A stretch of 64,000 nt of DNA from Gibbula magus. Its lineage: Eukaryota; Mollusca; Gastropoda; Trochida; Trochidae. A program made the translations under genes and the position numbers. The stretch is taken from contig OW388290.1 in the NCBI GenBank assembly GCA_936450465.1, positions 29,191,457 to 29,255,456 on the forward strand, read 5' to 3'. Positions 33,560-47,875 of the stretch are shown in pieces; position 1 is the first letter of the stretch; each line of letters opens with the position of its first letter. Below the pieces are notes generated by a model, which did no database searches, had not been told where the DNA came from, and saw nothing but the letters and a program-made list of their open reading frames with translations.

Positions 33560-34180
33560 TTTTTCGACTTCTTCTCAAGAACCAATGACTCCACAGAGCT
33601 GTAATTTTATGTGCAGACTCCTTGGCCATTCATTTGGGGATTCTAAATTGTAGCTTTCGTGACCCCGTGACCCTAAATGGTGTCACAGGGGTCACATCCT
33701 TAAAAACCTATTTGCATCTTCTCCTCCAGTTCCAAAAGGTCTAGAGAGCTGAAAAGTTGTGTGAAGATTCCTTGGCCAATGGGAATTCTAAATTGTAGAT
33801 TTCGTGACCCCATGACCCCAAATGGGGTCACATCCTTAAAAACCTATTTTCATCTTCTTCTCCAGTTCCAAAAGGTGTAGAGAGCTGAGAACAGACTCCT
33901 TTGTCAATGGGGATTCTTAATTGTAGGTTTGGTGACCCTGGCCTGGGACCCCAAATAAAGGCCTCACAGGCCATGACCTAAAAATATATTTCTTCTTCTC
34001 CTCCAAATCAAAGAGACCTAGAAGGCTGTAATATTGTGTGCATACTCTTTAGCCAATGGGGATTCTAAATTGTAGATTTGGTGCCCCAAATAAGGGCCTC
34101 AACCCATGACATAAAAATCTATTTCAGTCTTCATCATTAAACAATATAAATCCTGATGAGCTACAGAGCCCATGGCTCTA
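33560..34180 (-). mobile_element. 145-bp-unit element fused head-to-tail, right end missing
   Basis: Directly abuts the left end of the copy 32412-33559. It starts inside the region that normally precedes the microsatellite (TCGACTTCTTCTC) and ends with the standard left end AGAGCCCATGGCTCTA at 34180. Core units are more diverged than in the neighbour. Confidence 0.75.
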
Positions 34181-34199
34181 TTTTATGAAATGGACAACA

Positions 34200-34556
34200 A
34201 AATCCTACAATCTAACAATATTCTCAAAATGAGTTTCCAAGCATTACAAGAGCCTGGAGTGAAGTGTAAATAGGGTTTCAGTGGGAACACCCTGCCACAC
34301 CCGTATTTGGGGTTGTCAGTATCAAAACATGATGAACAAGTCTCCATGTAACAAAGATGTTACTATGGAACTGTCATATTTGAGAAGGAGGGGAGTACAA
34401 ATCCCTAGGTGCAAGGTACCTGCCCACACAACTTTGGGGCTGCAGCGATTCTGGAGACGTAGAAAATGCCAACAAATGATGATGAATGACACACAACAGA
34501 AAGTGGACGAAGGCCCATGCCATAACCTTAACTGGTCTGATGCGCTAAAAAAGTAG
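34200..34556 (+). repeat. Interspersed repeat with CCCTGCCAC motif
   Basis: ACCCTGCCACACCCGTATTT and AACTTTGGGGCTGCAGCG correspond to 45509-45528 and 45716-45736. A 91-codon open frame here is repeat sequence, not a gene. Confidence 0.5.
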
Positions 34557-34980
34557 TTTTACATGGACTAAAAACAACTTATATCTTTATTTTGTCATAT
34601 ATTGAAATTATTATCATTAGCATTGTAACTGTCAGCATCAGTAACACTTAATGAAATAACAAATCGGTAACGTGACACAGCTGATTCCCAACAATATAGG
34701 TGTCCCTTTTAGAGTTTTACAATCATAAATATGTTTGGATTCTTTTTCAACAAGCTCAATTTCATGTCTGTAGCACCAATAACAATGACTGAATAGTTAC
34801 ATAAATTTGTCATAAGGTACAAAACAGTCCTCCGTGACAATGTCTGTTATTAAGCATACAATAAATATGTCATTGTTAAGGGAAACGATTGCCTGTCAAT
34901 GGCTTTGCTTCCTTGTCCAAAGTCCTGAATTATCTGAACGTTTGTTTCTATATAATTCATATAGGATAAGTATCCTCCTC
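34557..34980. other. Gene-free AT-rich stretch
   Basis: Nothing recognised. Confidence 0.4.
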
Positions 34981-35055
34981 CTCGATAATCCAGCGCTATT
35001 GTTCCGATAAATCTACACACAAGCGCGCTCGGAACAATAGCGCTGGATTATCGAG
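34981..35055. repeat. Perfect 27-bp inverted repeat
   Basis: Arms 34981-35007 and 35029-35055 (CTCGATAATCCAGCGCTATT and onward, and its complement) surround a 21-base loop. Outside, TATCCTCCTC and GAGGATGAAGTATCC extend the symmetry imperfectly. It would form a very stable hairpin and is likely a foldback MITE remnant. Confidence 0.85.
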
Positions 35056-35790
35056 GATGAAGTATCCTGGACATAGAGTAAGAGTTAAGTTTAATATCCA
35101 TGTGATTTCACATATAAAAAAAATATATTAAAATGGGCAGGGCATTCTGTTTCAATCGACCTGTTCCGAGGATTACAAACCTTCAGTGACGCTACACCAC
35201 TATGCTGCCTTTAATAATAAATAATAATAAATAATAATATACATTTTAACATTATACTCAATAATTCCTATGAGGATGTATTATCATGGGGATTGGCAAT
35301 TATCTTAATATATATATTTAATACCCAGATGTTAAGTTTAAGGTGAAAGTTAGTGTATGTTATGTCTTAACTCTATTGAAAAACAACATACTCCTCCTGC
35401 ACACCAAGAGCAGCGATGATACCACTGTGCTACACGGACTAGGCTGATGAGGTTGTTTCCTAAGTTCTTATACCTACGGCCTTTCACCAAAGAGGGGGAT
35501 ATTTTACGGACGACTCGTTTGTTTATCGCACTATCAAAAAACAAAATTTAACCACGTGGTCGGTTTGTAAGCTGTATAAAACATGCCAAATTGTGTTTAT
35601 GGGATTTAAAACCAGCAATCCGAGGTATAAACACGAGTGGCGTTTTAAAAGGAGAATATATAGAGTGTTTTCATTTCATGTAATGCACAAAATCCAATAT
35701 GGCGGATTTTGCCGACAGAACGGCCCCTTTAAATCTAATAAACACCCTTTGACATGTTTTGTCCTGTACATACACTCCGCACAATATTTC
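35056..35790. other. Gene-free stretch
   Basis: No exon or clear element boundary seen. Confidence 0.35.
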
Positions 35791-35857
35791 ATCTACCGGG
35801 ATACGAACTGGTTCTATAGATTCCTCGACACGATATGAGTTCGTATCCCAGTATATA
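35791..35857. repeat. Interspersed repeat with inverted arms, copy 2
   Basis: Arms ATCTACCGGGATACGAACT and AGTTCGTATCCCAGTATAT form a hairpin around GTTCTATAGATTCCTCG. Same arms as 4838-4922; single-arm copy at 42862-42900. Confidence 0.65.
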
Positions 35858-36028
35858 CACACTATTTAGCAAGTTTTATTCCTCGGAAAAGGGTGGATTT
35901 TAATCATACTTTGGAACAGGGTGGATTTTAATCAGGCTCCCCTTATCCTTATTTTATCAGATCATATAGTATTTCAACACAGAGGATAAACATATATGGT
36001 GATGATGAGCCACCTTGTAGAGGACCGC

Positions 36029-36031
<3 letters not shown>

Positions 36032-36090
<59 letters not shown>
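36032..36090 (+). repeat. (TA)n microsatellite
   Basis: About 29 uninterrupted TA units. Confidence 0.95.
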
Positions 36091-36093
<3 letters not shown>

Positions 36094-36417
36094 ACATGTA
36101 CATTTTCCCAAAGTCTGATGTGTGGAACTATTGTTATTGTTGGTGCAGATGTGACAGCTGCAGCTGCCACTGTAGCTCCATGTTTGGAACCACGGACTTG
36201 TAAGTCCGTGTTAGAACTAACAATAATTATTGATCTAAGGTGAGGATACGGATCACGTAATTCTTTTAAGTGATTGTGTTATGATTTGGTAAGGCACACA
36301 ATTACGCAAATTTGGGAAATGTTTAATTTAACTTACATCACTTATCACTCTTTCAATTACAAGTATTCTCTGACTTACATGGTGATTTAAGTTCAAATAA
36401 TTTCAACCAACTTGGCG

Positions 36418-36830
36418 TGGTGGCACGTGGTCCTGTGCATAGCTCAGTTGGACACTATCAGTGAAGTTCAGCAACAATGGGCGCATGGGTAGGTTACCCG
36501 CTACATTGCTGTATAAACTGAGAGTTTGAAGGGTCATTCCCTGCCCCACACTGAGACATGAGTTGAGAGACTTGTGGTGTCACCCTGGGTAAGTGACTTA
36601 GTTCGAAGTGTGCCTCTGTCCAGTGTCCACCCAGCAGTAAATGGGTACCTGGTACGATACGATGGTACGATTTGAACCTTGACAGGCGACCGGTTGTAAT
36701 CTCCTTCGGGAGTGTTCTGTACTCGTGGACCAGGGGTAATATGTCGGTCGCGCCATGAGCAGGTATTAGTACCTGGAGGTAGCGCTTATAAATATCCACA
36801 TTATCCACATTATTATATTCATCTCCCAAT
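36418..36830 (+). mobile_element. tRNA-derived SINE-like element
   Basis: An A-box-like TGCATAGCTCAGTTGGACAC is followed by a weak B-box-like segment near 36530. A central block with TCCACCCAGCAGTAAATGGG and TACCTGG follows, a phrase found in SINE families of marine invertebrates (from memory, not checked here). The tail is a TATTCA-rich stretch. No target duplication was located. Confidence 0.55.
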
Positions 36831-37791
36831 TTCCAAATATGCATATAATCTACTAATTTCTAATGAAAATCAAACAACAACATTATATATGTGCAGAAAC
36901 CGAAACTACACGAAACTACACTATGACATATCAAACATCATCAACCCAAATTTGTCTTATTGTCTGTTGTCTGTAACTTTCCAAAAAATACGTTTGACTA
37001 ATTGACGCGCTTCAAGTAATTTTCGACAACAGTCATTACTTCTTGATAAAATAACGCCTTTTATCACGTTTGGCACATGTGAAGCCATCCTTAATTGAGC
37101 TTTGATTTGTTTGGTCGAACGACTTGCTTCTTCGCAAAAAGCACATTGAATTAACCCACAACCAAACGACGGCTCGTGCTGACAATGTCAGAAAGACAGA
37201 GCAGATTAAAAAATGGTCAACTCAATGAGATATGTCTATCTTGTCACGCTCCCGCGTTGTGGTATGTTCAATCATTTTGTTAAAATAAGTTTTAACTTAT
37301 GTTTCGAATACCTTACGCTACTTCAGTATCCGCAACCACTCAGTTTATTATTTCATACATGTATCATTCTAATGAGCATGTTTATGATCCTCAGAAAACT
37401 TGAAAATTCATCGACAGTCACTGTGTTGCATCTATTGTGTTTCAAAATTTATTGTTTTTATCTAATACGTCCCAACATATCATATGTGCTGATTTCAGTT
37501 CGAATACGTTGATACGTTCATTCGACTTCATATTCATATTCATCCAAAATCGCAAAATATTTCATAATTACTAGTTTCCAATTAAACTCGACCTACATCA
37601 TTATGCACATGTGCAGAAACCGAAACTACACATCCCATTTACATGCACAATAGTTACATGACCTTAAAAAATTAACTAGAAAGTAGTATTTCAATCTTAA
37701 CAAATTTTCTTAGAAATGTTGACGAAATGTGTAAATTTGTTGTAACTGTATTGTAAATAGGTGTCCATATTAGTTTATGTAAATTATACCA
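36831..37791. other. Gene-free AT-rich stretch
   Basis: Short phrases recur (ATGTGCAGAAACCGAAACTA at 36890 and 37610), suggesting an old repeat pair, but no gene is seen. Confidence 0.4.
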
Positions 37792-37799
37792 TGTTGATA

Positions 37800-37934
37800 C
37801 ACAGGAACTCGATATCGTAAGTAAAATGTAGGTAAAACATTCATAAAACAAACCTACCTCCCTATATAACATAGAGTAATACTCTATGTTATAGGGGGTA
37901 GGTTTGTTTTACCTTACGATATCGAGTTCCTGTG
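37800..37934. mobile_element. 135-bp foldback MITE with perfect 8-bp target duplication
   Basis: Terminal inverted repeats start CACAGGAACTCGATATCG on both strands. An inner palindrome is centred on ATAGAGTAATACTCTAT near 37882. Flanks are identical: TGTTGATA at 37792-37799 and 37935-37942. Length of duplication and ends fit a hAT-derived MITE. A diverged relative is at 16713. Confidence 0.9.
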
Positions 37935-38339
37935 TGTTGATATGATGTGTGGGAAATAAGTGTTATCATATCATATCATCATATCAAACATTATCAATTC
38001 CTTTTTGTCTGTTGTAAATAGGTTTGACGTAACTGACGCTTGTCAATCGCGATGCATTCTCAGGTTTTCGATTACAAATCAGTGAAATCACTATTTTTAC
38101 CTTTATATCGTCAATATATAGAGTCGACTGTCATCAAATTTGTAATCTTTGGCAACGGTCAGTATTTCTAGATAAAAGAAACCCCACCATCTGCAACATT
38201 TGTCATATCTGACCCCAAAAACACAAATGGCATAAATCTATTAATATATGTTTTGAACCCGCAATATATTTGTCCAAACACCTTGTTTCTGATGTAAGGA
38301 AATGCAGAGTTACCGTTCTTATATAGGACCGCTACGCCG

Positions 38340-38506
38340 CTAGGGTCGCATTAAGTTCCATGGAGACGGAACAAAAACTTCCGGTTGTGGTTGCCGGGGA
38401 GCCCTAAGCAACGTTTATCCTGTTGCTCCTTGCCTTTAGCTCACGAGGATTACTAAAGGAGGGGAAAAGTAAGTTGAAACTGCACATTCCGACTAGTAGG
38501 GAAAGG
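38340..38506 (+). promoter_or_regulatory. Tektin-4 5' flank with X-box-like site
   Basis: GTTCCATGGAGAC at 38355-38367 resembles the RFX X-box (two half sites around AT), and GTTGCC (38390) with AGCAAC (38407) lie close by. RFX and FOXJ1 control motile-cilium genes in animals, so such a site before a tektin gene is expected; the match is imperfect. TTGCTCCTTGCCTTTAG at 38424-38440 could be a 5'UTR splice acceptor. Confidence 0.35.
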
Positions 38507-41793
<3,287 letters not shown>

Positions 41794-42360
41794 ACTGACA
41801 CGCCCACCTGCCTGCTTGCCTCACCCACCCACCCACTTCACTATGTATAAATGAAGGTTGAATAATTTTTAAAATCTCAAGACTCCTTTGTTGAAGTATA
41901 AATCACATCTAAATGTTTATTTAAAAGAAGCCCAGTTTTGTATAATTTGTTAAAGCAGCCTGTATGTCATACATATGCATATATATACACACACATATAT
42001 TTAGTTACGTTTTTTTTTAAATGAAACTTGTTGATGTTGATTTTTGTTGAAGGAAGTTGAGTTTTTAGTTAATCTTTCTAGACTAGTGATAGGGTTGATC
42101 ACAGCCTAGTAATCCAAGAAGCACTATTTGCAGTTGACGTGTCGCTGTAACCTCGTTTGCTGATTTTACATACTGTCTCTCATGCCTCGGTGTATTTATT
42201 TTGTGAATTGTATATTTCTGTATAACAACTGAAAAGTTTAAAGTGCAAATCTCAATATTGTGATACTTGACAAAATATATATTTCATCAGTATTAATGAC
42301 ATGAAGTTGGAACACGATCTCTTTACCTGATACATGTAAATAAATAAAGTCTTCAATAAT
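41794..42360 (+). other. Tektin-4 3'UTR
   Basis: Follows the stop at 41791-41793. A polyadenylation signal AATAAA at 42343-42348 would end the transcript at about 42365. A CCCACC run follows the stop. Confidence 0.55.
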
Positions 42361-42569
42361 GCATTACCTTGTTCTACATTTCTTTTCATTCACAAACTGT
42401 CGCAAAAAAAAGAGACTTCAAGTTGTTTCCCTATTATGGTTCGGTAGCTTTTTCTGCTGCAGAGACCTGCCTCATGCAGAGGTTAAAAATAACTTGATCA
42501 AAGCACTAACCTAAAGTACAAGTCATTTCAGCAAGAAAATGCTCTACAAGATCTTATCATTTTAAAATT

Positions 42570-42650
42570 CAAAATAGCCTTTTCGGACTACTGGTCAAAA
42601 CATTTTATTAGCCTAAGTTTTTCACTAGCCATGGTCTACCGGAATAGAGT
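42570..42650 (+). repeat. Short interspersed repeat, copy 2
   Basis: TAGCCTTTTCGGACTACTGG and TCAAAACATTTTATTAG, CCATGGTCTACCGGAA match 21590-21690 in FOXK intron 3. Confidence 0.5.
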
Positions 42651-42827
42651 AAATTAAGGACCGTGACATGCAGTAAGGTTTGGATGCAATGCCATAAATT
42701 TCAGCAATACAGACACCGAGTCTTGCAGACTTTCTCCCTGCTGTGGAACATTCTGGATAGACGAAATGTCACCTCGTCTTCAGTTATCTGCTTGTTACCA
42801 ATTCTGCTCAGTCTGATTAAAATCGGC

Positions 42828-42905
42828 CTTGTTCCGAGGAAAACAATTTGCAAATAATGCATCTACCGGGATACAAACAGGTTCTGTAGATTCCTCGCCA
42901 CAAGG
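42828..42905 (+). repeat. Interspersed repeat with inverted arms, truncated copy 3
   Basis: CTTGTTCCGAGGAAAACAAT and ATCTACCGGGATACAAACAG match 4798-4860; the second arm is missing. Confidence 0.55.
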
Positions 42906-43119
42906 TCCGAGACCACCCCGTATTGGCGAGTGTTCCGAACCAGTTTAGCGCAGACAAAGCCCAGTCAAATAGCTGACAAATCACATCATAGTTTGTAAAC
43001 GGTCTCTGTTTTGAAAGCAATCGGAACAGACGAAAGGATAGCTGTTTGAAGTTATCTGCCCCTAGCTTCTCTGAATTGCGATAGAACATTGGAGTCTACA
43101 GGCTGTTATCAAACAGTTT

Positions 43120-43530
43120 TGTGAGGAAACATATAAGGGGTAAAACATCGCATGGCCCCCCACCTTTCACAAAACATTTTGGGGGCCAGTATTTTTGAAA
43201 ATAGGTGACTAGAAAGCAGAAGTTGACGATCAAGCCCAAACATGTACACCGAACTCCAAAAGTCTTATTTAATAAGCCCATATTTGGCAATGAGGTGTAA
43301 AATAATGGATTTCATAGAGTATCATAGGGCTATACACTCTTTATTTTTTCAAAAACATTGAATAAGAATAACGTTTTGATTTAGAAATAATGTTTTCAAT
43401 GGTGAGAACCAACATCCTTTTCCTATGAAGTAGTGAAATCGACAAATTTTCACATAATGAGCTTTAATAAACTCAAGCCAGCATCATGTGATAAAAAAAA
43501 TTCAAACTGTTCCTACGCCTATGATATTGA
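43120..43530. repeat. Old interspersed repeat
   Basis: Shares AATAAGAATAACGTT and, inverted, CTGTTCCTACGCCTATG with 6850-7020. Ends are unclear. No gene. Confidence 0.4.
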
Positions 43531-44045
43531 AACGAAACTCAAGTGAACCTTTTCATGTTTCTGCTGGCATCCAACTTATATATACAATCTTCAAGTAAAT
43601 CAAGAATTTATAGAATCAATAATTTCATCTGAATTTCAATTTAACTTCACAGTGATCATAATTTGACTTCTTGGGTGTTGCGTAGACACATCCTGTCAAG
43701 CTTTCTGATAAAGCAGAAAGGCATCTTGGCAGTGGTGGTAGGAGGATAGTATGTTATCAATGTTTGATGACATGAAGCACGTCGAGTTACAAAGCTTATT
43801 GATTTGTACAAACAAAGCCAACATGATCACAGGCCATGTCAGGATGCTCCTGAACACATTCCGGTTTCTTTGTTTTTTCTAACCTTTCATGTATACATTA
43901 CAAATTTATAACCATTGATCATTTGTATATGTGATACAGAGTAAATATAACAGACATGAAATACTAGTCTATGCTGCCTATGAGGAATAGTTTAGCGATC
44001 ATGTGAGTTATTGTTTATCACCGCAGTATCTCAGCCATTAGGCCC
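43531..44045. other. Gene-free stretch
   Basis: No exon or bounded repeat recognised. Confidence 0.4.
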
Positions 44046-44059
44046 AAAAAAAATAAAAA

Positions 44060-45205
44060 TAGAGCCATGGGCTCTGTAGCTCATCAGAATGTTAATGATT
44101 TTTTTTATCTAAGGTTGAATATCTAAGTTATCTCAAGTAATACATTGTTAACAAGCAAAATAATATTGGTTTTAGATCATGACTAAAAAAATAAAAATAG
44201 AGCCATGGGCTCTGTAGCTCATCAGAATGTTAATGATTTTTTTTATCTAAGGTTGAATATCTAAGTTATCTCAAGTAATACATTGTTAACAAGCAAAATA
44301 ATATTGGTTTTAGATCATGACCTCCCCCCCCCCCATTTGGAGTCACAGGGTCACCAATCCTACAATTAAGTATCACCTTTGACCAAAGAATCTCTACACA
44401 ACATTTCACCTTTCTAGAGCTTTACATATAAACTGGAGAAGAAGATGAAAATAGGTTTTTGGGTCATGACCCATGACCAAGATTGGGGTCACAGGGTCAC
44501 AAAATCTACAATTTAGAATCCCCATTGGCCAAGCAATCTGCACACAACTTTTCAGCTCTCTAGACCTTTTGGAACTGAAGAAGAAGATGAAAATAGGTTT
44601 TAAAGGATGTGACCCCTGTGACCCCATTTGGGGTCGTGGGGTCACGGAATCTACAATTTAGAATCCCCATTGGTCAAGGAGTCTGCTGACAACTTTTCAG
44701 CTCTCTAGACCTATTGGAACTGGAGAAGAAGATGAAAATAGGTTTTTAAGGATGTGACCCCTGTGACCCCATTGGGGGTCACGGGGTCATGAAATCTACA
44801 ATTTAGAATCCCCATTAGCCAAGGAGTCTGCACACAACTTTTCAGCTCTCTATATTTTTTGGAACTGGAGAAGAAGATGAAAATAGGTTTTTAAACATGT
44901 GACCCCTGTGACCCCATTTGGGGTCATGGGGTCACAAAATGTACAATTTAGAATCCCCATTGGTCAAGGAGTCTGCACACAACTTTTCAGCTCTCTAGAC
45001 CTTTTGGAACTGGAGAAGAAGATGAAAATAGGTTTTTAAGGATGTGACCCCTGTGACCCCATTTGGGGTCGTGGGGTAGTGGGGTCACGAAATCTACAAT
45101 TTAGAATCCCCATTGGCCAAGGAGTCTGCACATAAAATTTCAGCTCTGTGCCGGACGCCATGCCATGCCATGCGCCCATCGGGCCTTTCAGGCCTGATGA
45201 GCTAA
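44060..45205 (+). mobile_element. 145-bp-unit (HINE/pearl-like) element with duplicated left end
   Basis: Left end TAGAGCCATGGGCTCTGTAG occurs at 44060 and again at 44198. About 124 bases after each are identical, an exact 138-bp tandem duplication. Six to seven core units follow, then a shortened right end lacking the GGAC/GGAT microsatellite but keeping GGGCCTTTCAGGCCTGATGA and GCTAA at 45205. Confidence 0.85.
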
Positions 45206-45840
45206 TAAAACACATTTAAGTTGAACCCCTGCCACGCTCTTACTTTTTGGAGTAATTTAATGAAATTTAGGCTAATTTACAGATCTAAGTCTCCATTCAC
45301 CAAAGATTATATTGTAAGCACTTTTGTGTTCAAGCATTACTGGTTCTTTCAGGTGAAAAAAGCAACTTAAATTGTACCCCTGCCACGCCTTTTGTTGGCG
45401 AATGAAATTTACAAATCTGAGTCTCCATCTATCAAAGATCATATTCCCATAACTTTAACTTGATACCATTGCTGGTTCTTGAGAAGTCGTTTAAAGATTT
45501 TAGGGTGCCCTGCCACGCCCATATTTGATTGGGGGTCAAGTCCAATTGAACAAACTTGAATTTACATATAATTAAGATGCTATCCTGAAAATATCAGCTT
45601 CCTATGTCAACTGCTTTCAGAGGGTTTTCGGGAAACGACCTGCCTGATAGATAGATAGATCGGATATATTGTACAAACTTTGATCCCCTAGGGGAAAGGT
45701 ACCTCCCCACAAAATTTCAGCTTTGGGGTTGTAGCGGGAAGTCGAAAAAGTAAAAAGTTTAATGACGCCGGATGATGGACTGACGCCGGACAACAGCTCA
45801 TGCCATAGGCCCATCTGGGCTGGTATATTTAATACCATAA
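45206..45840 (+). repeat. Interspersed repeat with CCCTGCCACGCC motif
   Basis: Three CCCTGCCACGC phrases (about 45226, 45378, 45509) spaced 130-150 bases mark a tandem-core repeat. It ends with GACGCCGGATGATGGACTGA and CATAGGCCCATCTGGGCTGG, a right end similar in plan to that of the 145-bp family. Related sequence at 34280-34470. Confidence 0.6.
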
Positions 45841-45861
45841 ACTCAAAATCAAACACAAAAA

Positions 45862-46331
45862 AAGAGCCATGGGCTCTGTAGCTCATCAGGATTTCATCGA
45901 TTTACTATCTAAAGTTGAATATTTAAGTTATTGTTTACAAGCAAAAGATAGGTTCTTAGATCATGACCACTGTGACCCCATTTGGGGTCACGGGGTCACG
46001 AAATCTACAATTTAGAATCCCCATTGGCCAAGGAGTCTGCACACAACTTTTCAGCTCTCTAGACCTTTTGGAACTGAAGAAGAAGATGAAAATAGGTTTT
46101 TAAGGATGTGACCCCTGTGACCCCATTTGGGATCATGGGGTCACGAAATCTACAATTTAGAATCCCCATTGGCCAAGGAGTCTGCACATATAATTTCAGC
46201 TCTGTGGAATCATTGGTTCTGGAGAAGAAGTCGAAAAAGCGAAAAGTTTACGGATGGACGGACGGATGGACGGACGCCGGACACCATGCCATGCCATAAG
46301 CCCATCGGGCCTTTCAGGCCTGATGAGCTAA
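45862..46331 (+). mobile_element. 145-bp-unit element, short copy with two units
   Basis: Complete in plan: left end AGAGCCATGGGCTCTGTAGC, core units starting at 46016 and 46161 (145 bp apart), a GGACGGACGGATGGACGGAC stretch at 46256, hairpin GGCCTTTCAGGCC and CTGATGAGCTAA end. It is useful as the minimal form of the family. Confidence 0.85.
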
Positions 46332-46339
46332 TAAAAGTA

Positions 46340-46880
46340 GAGCCATTTGCTCTGTAGCTCATCTGACACTGCAGTTTTGTGCAGTTTCCGTCGCCGCCGA
46401 GACGTTTTTTTATTGGCTATAACTTTTTTCCAAGAAGGTTTTGAGAACTCATATACATAACTTCTTACTTATACCCCTGGGAAATTTTTTTGACATGTTC
46501 ACATTCAAGGTCAAAGGTCAAGGTCACGATAACTTGAGAAATATTTGTGCTATCTGGATCTTATTTGGTTATATCAACCATGGAGAATGACAAAGATTTG
46601 ACGAGGTTTTCGCTAAAATCTGTCAACAGTCAAGGTCACAGCGAGGTCACGACTTAAGCATGCTTTTGCAAAAATGCCTTATTTCAACTATTAACACTTT
46701 GATTCATAACATGATTAGTTTACATAATGACAATTGATCATTGTGTGACCTTGAAGGTCAAAGGTCAAGGTCATGAGATGTCAATCGGTTGACTGGGGTC
46801 CAGTTAGTCAATACACAACACTGTTTTATCAAGTTCACATTGAGTTTTGAAAATATTTGTTAGTTTCAACCACACTGTGA
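46340..46880 (+). repeat. Interspersed repeat rich in AGGTCA motifs
   Basis: Begins with a variant left end (AGAGCCATTTGCTCTGTAGC), then CCGTCGCCGCCGAGACG. Clusters AAGGTCAAAGGTCAAGGTCA occur at 46508 and 46752. It is probably another tandem-core repeat family; right end not defined. Confidence 0.5.
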
Positions 46881-46894
46881 TTTAAAAGGGATCA

Positions 46895-47197
46895 GGTTGA
46901 GGTGAGGTGAGGTGAGTTGGGGTTTAACGCCGCTTTCAAGAGTATTTCACTTATATCGCGGCTGCTAGTATTACGGCAGGGAGAAAGCCCGCAACGCTGT
47001 GTGGCTATGCATTGCGGTGAAACCTGCGAGCAACGGCTGGAACAAGCGATCCATGGGTGGTAGTACGCTGAAATTAAGTGCAGCATTGCACCCAAACCTT
47101 ACTGTGTGTAGAACAGTTCTCTACTGCAGACAAAGTTGCCATGCCCCATGCTCGATCCGAAGCCGAACGTGCTAACCACTGCGCTATCCCGCCCCAT
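46895..47197 (-). mobile_element. tRNA-derived SINE
   Basis: On the minus strand: a tRNA-like head with A box GATAGCGCAGTGGTTAGCAC and B-box-like GGATCGAGCATGG (about 47197-47140), a body, and a 3' tail GGCGTTAAACCCC followed by ACTCACCTCACCTCACC. This head-body-short-repeat-tail plan is diagnostic of a SINE. A tail of the same type is at 57261. Confidence 0.75.
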
Positions 47198-47514
47198 GAC
47201 ACAAGTGAAAACTGACATCAAACAAATACATCAATAATGCTCTTGAAGAATTGCAAACATCTCTTGGCGACATCTTTAGGCCTATCTCATAATATTATCG
47301 GGATCGATATATCAAGTCTAGTCTTGTAGATCAAATGAATGTTTTTGTAGATTCATTGCACCGAAGTCGAAGATAGGCTAGTTGACACTCGACAGGATAA
47401 AATGAAAAATAGATTTATCGTCACTAAATAATAATAATAAACCAGAATGAAAATTTAAAATAAAAGCCTATATATAATATAAGCCTTTGCTAAAATAAAT
47501 CAATTACAATTTAA

Positions 47515-47871
47515 AGGGGCAGTAGCACGTTTTTTTGCAAAATTTATATTTTCAAATTTCCTATTTATATAATGATAGTTTGTGCCATTTAAATTTACTT
47601 TAGAGGGTAAAACATTTGATTACACAAACCAATAATCCGTAGTAGTGATACCTGTGTTGCGTATAAAGACAAAATTGCATGGCGGCCATTTTATTGTGAA
47701 CACATTTTATTATTTCGAATGACAAAAACGATCCCCATGGCTCTACGGAACCATGTACACTCATTTTAAACTTGATTATCCGAAGAGAAAAGGGTGTTTT
47801 ACGATTGGTGAAATTATTTTTCAAATACATTTCATCGACTTATTTGAGCAAAAAAACGTGCTACTGCCCCT
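47515..47871 (+). mobile_element. TTAA-flanked MITE, copy 2
   Basis: A 357-bp copy of the element at 17558-17912 with better-kept ends: AGGGGCAGTAGCACGTTTTT and its complement AAAAACGTGCTACTGCCCCT. TTAA flanks at 47511-47514 and 47872-47875. Non-coding. Confidence 0.85.
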
Positions 47872-47875
47872 TTAA

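Noticed and set aside
38423..38506. N-terminal extension of tektin-4 from an upstream TTG
   Set aside because: No ATG, and the ATG at 38507 has a good context and gives normal family length; a possible 5'UTR acceptor lies in this stretch.
46508..46775. AGGTCA clusters as nuclear-receptor response elements
   Set aside because: They lie in an interspersed repeat far from any promoter; no evidence for a regulatory role.
47140..47197. tRNA-like sequence on the minus strand
   Set aside because: A and B boxes are present but it heads a SINE with body and tail; the cloverleaf is not intact.
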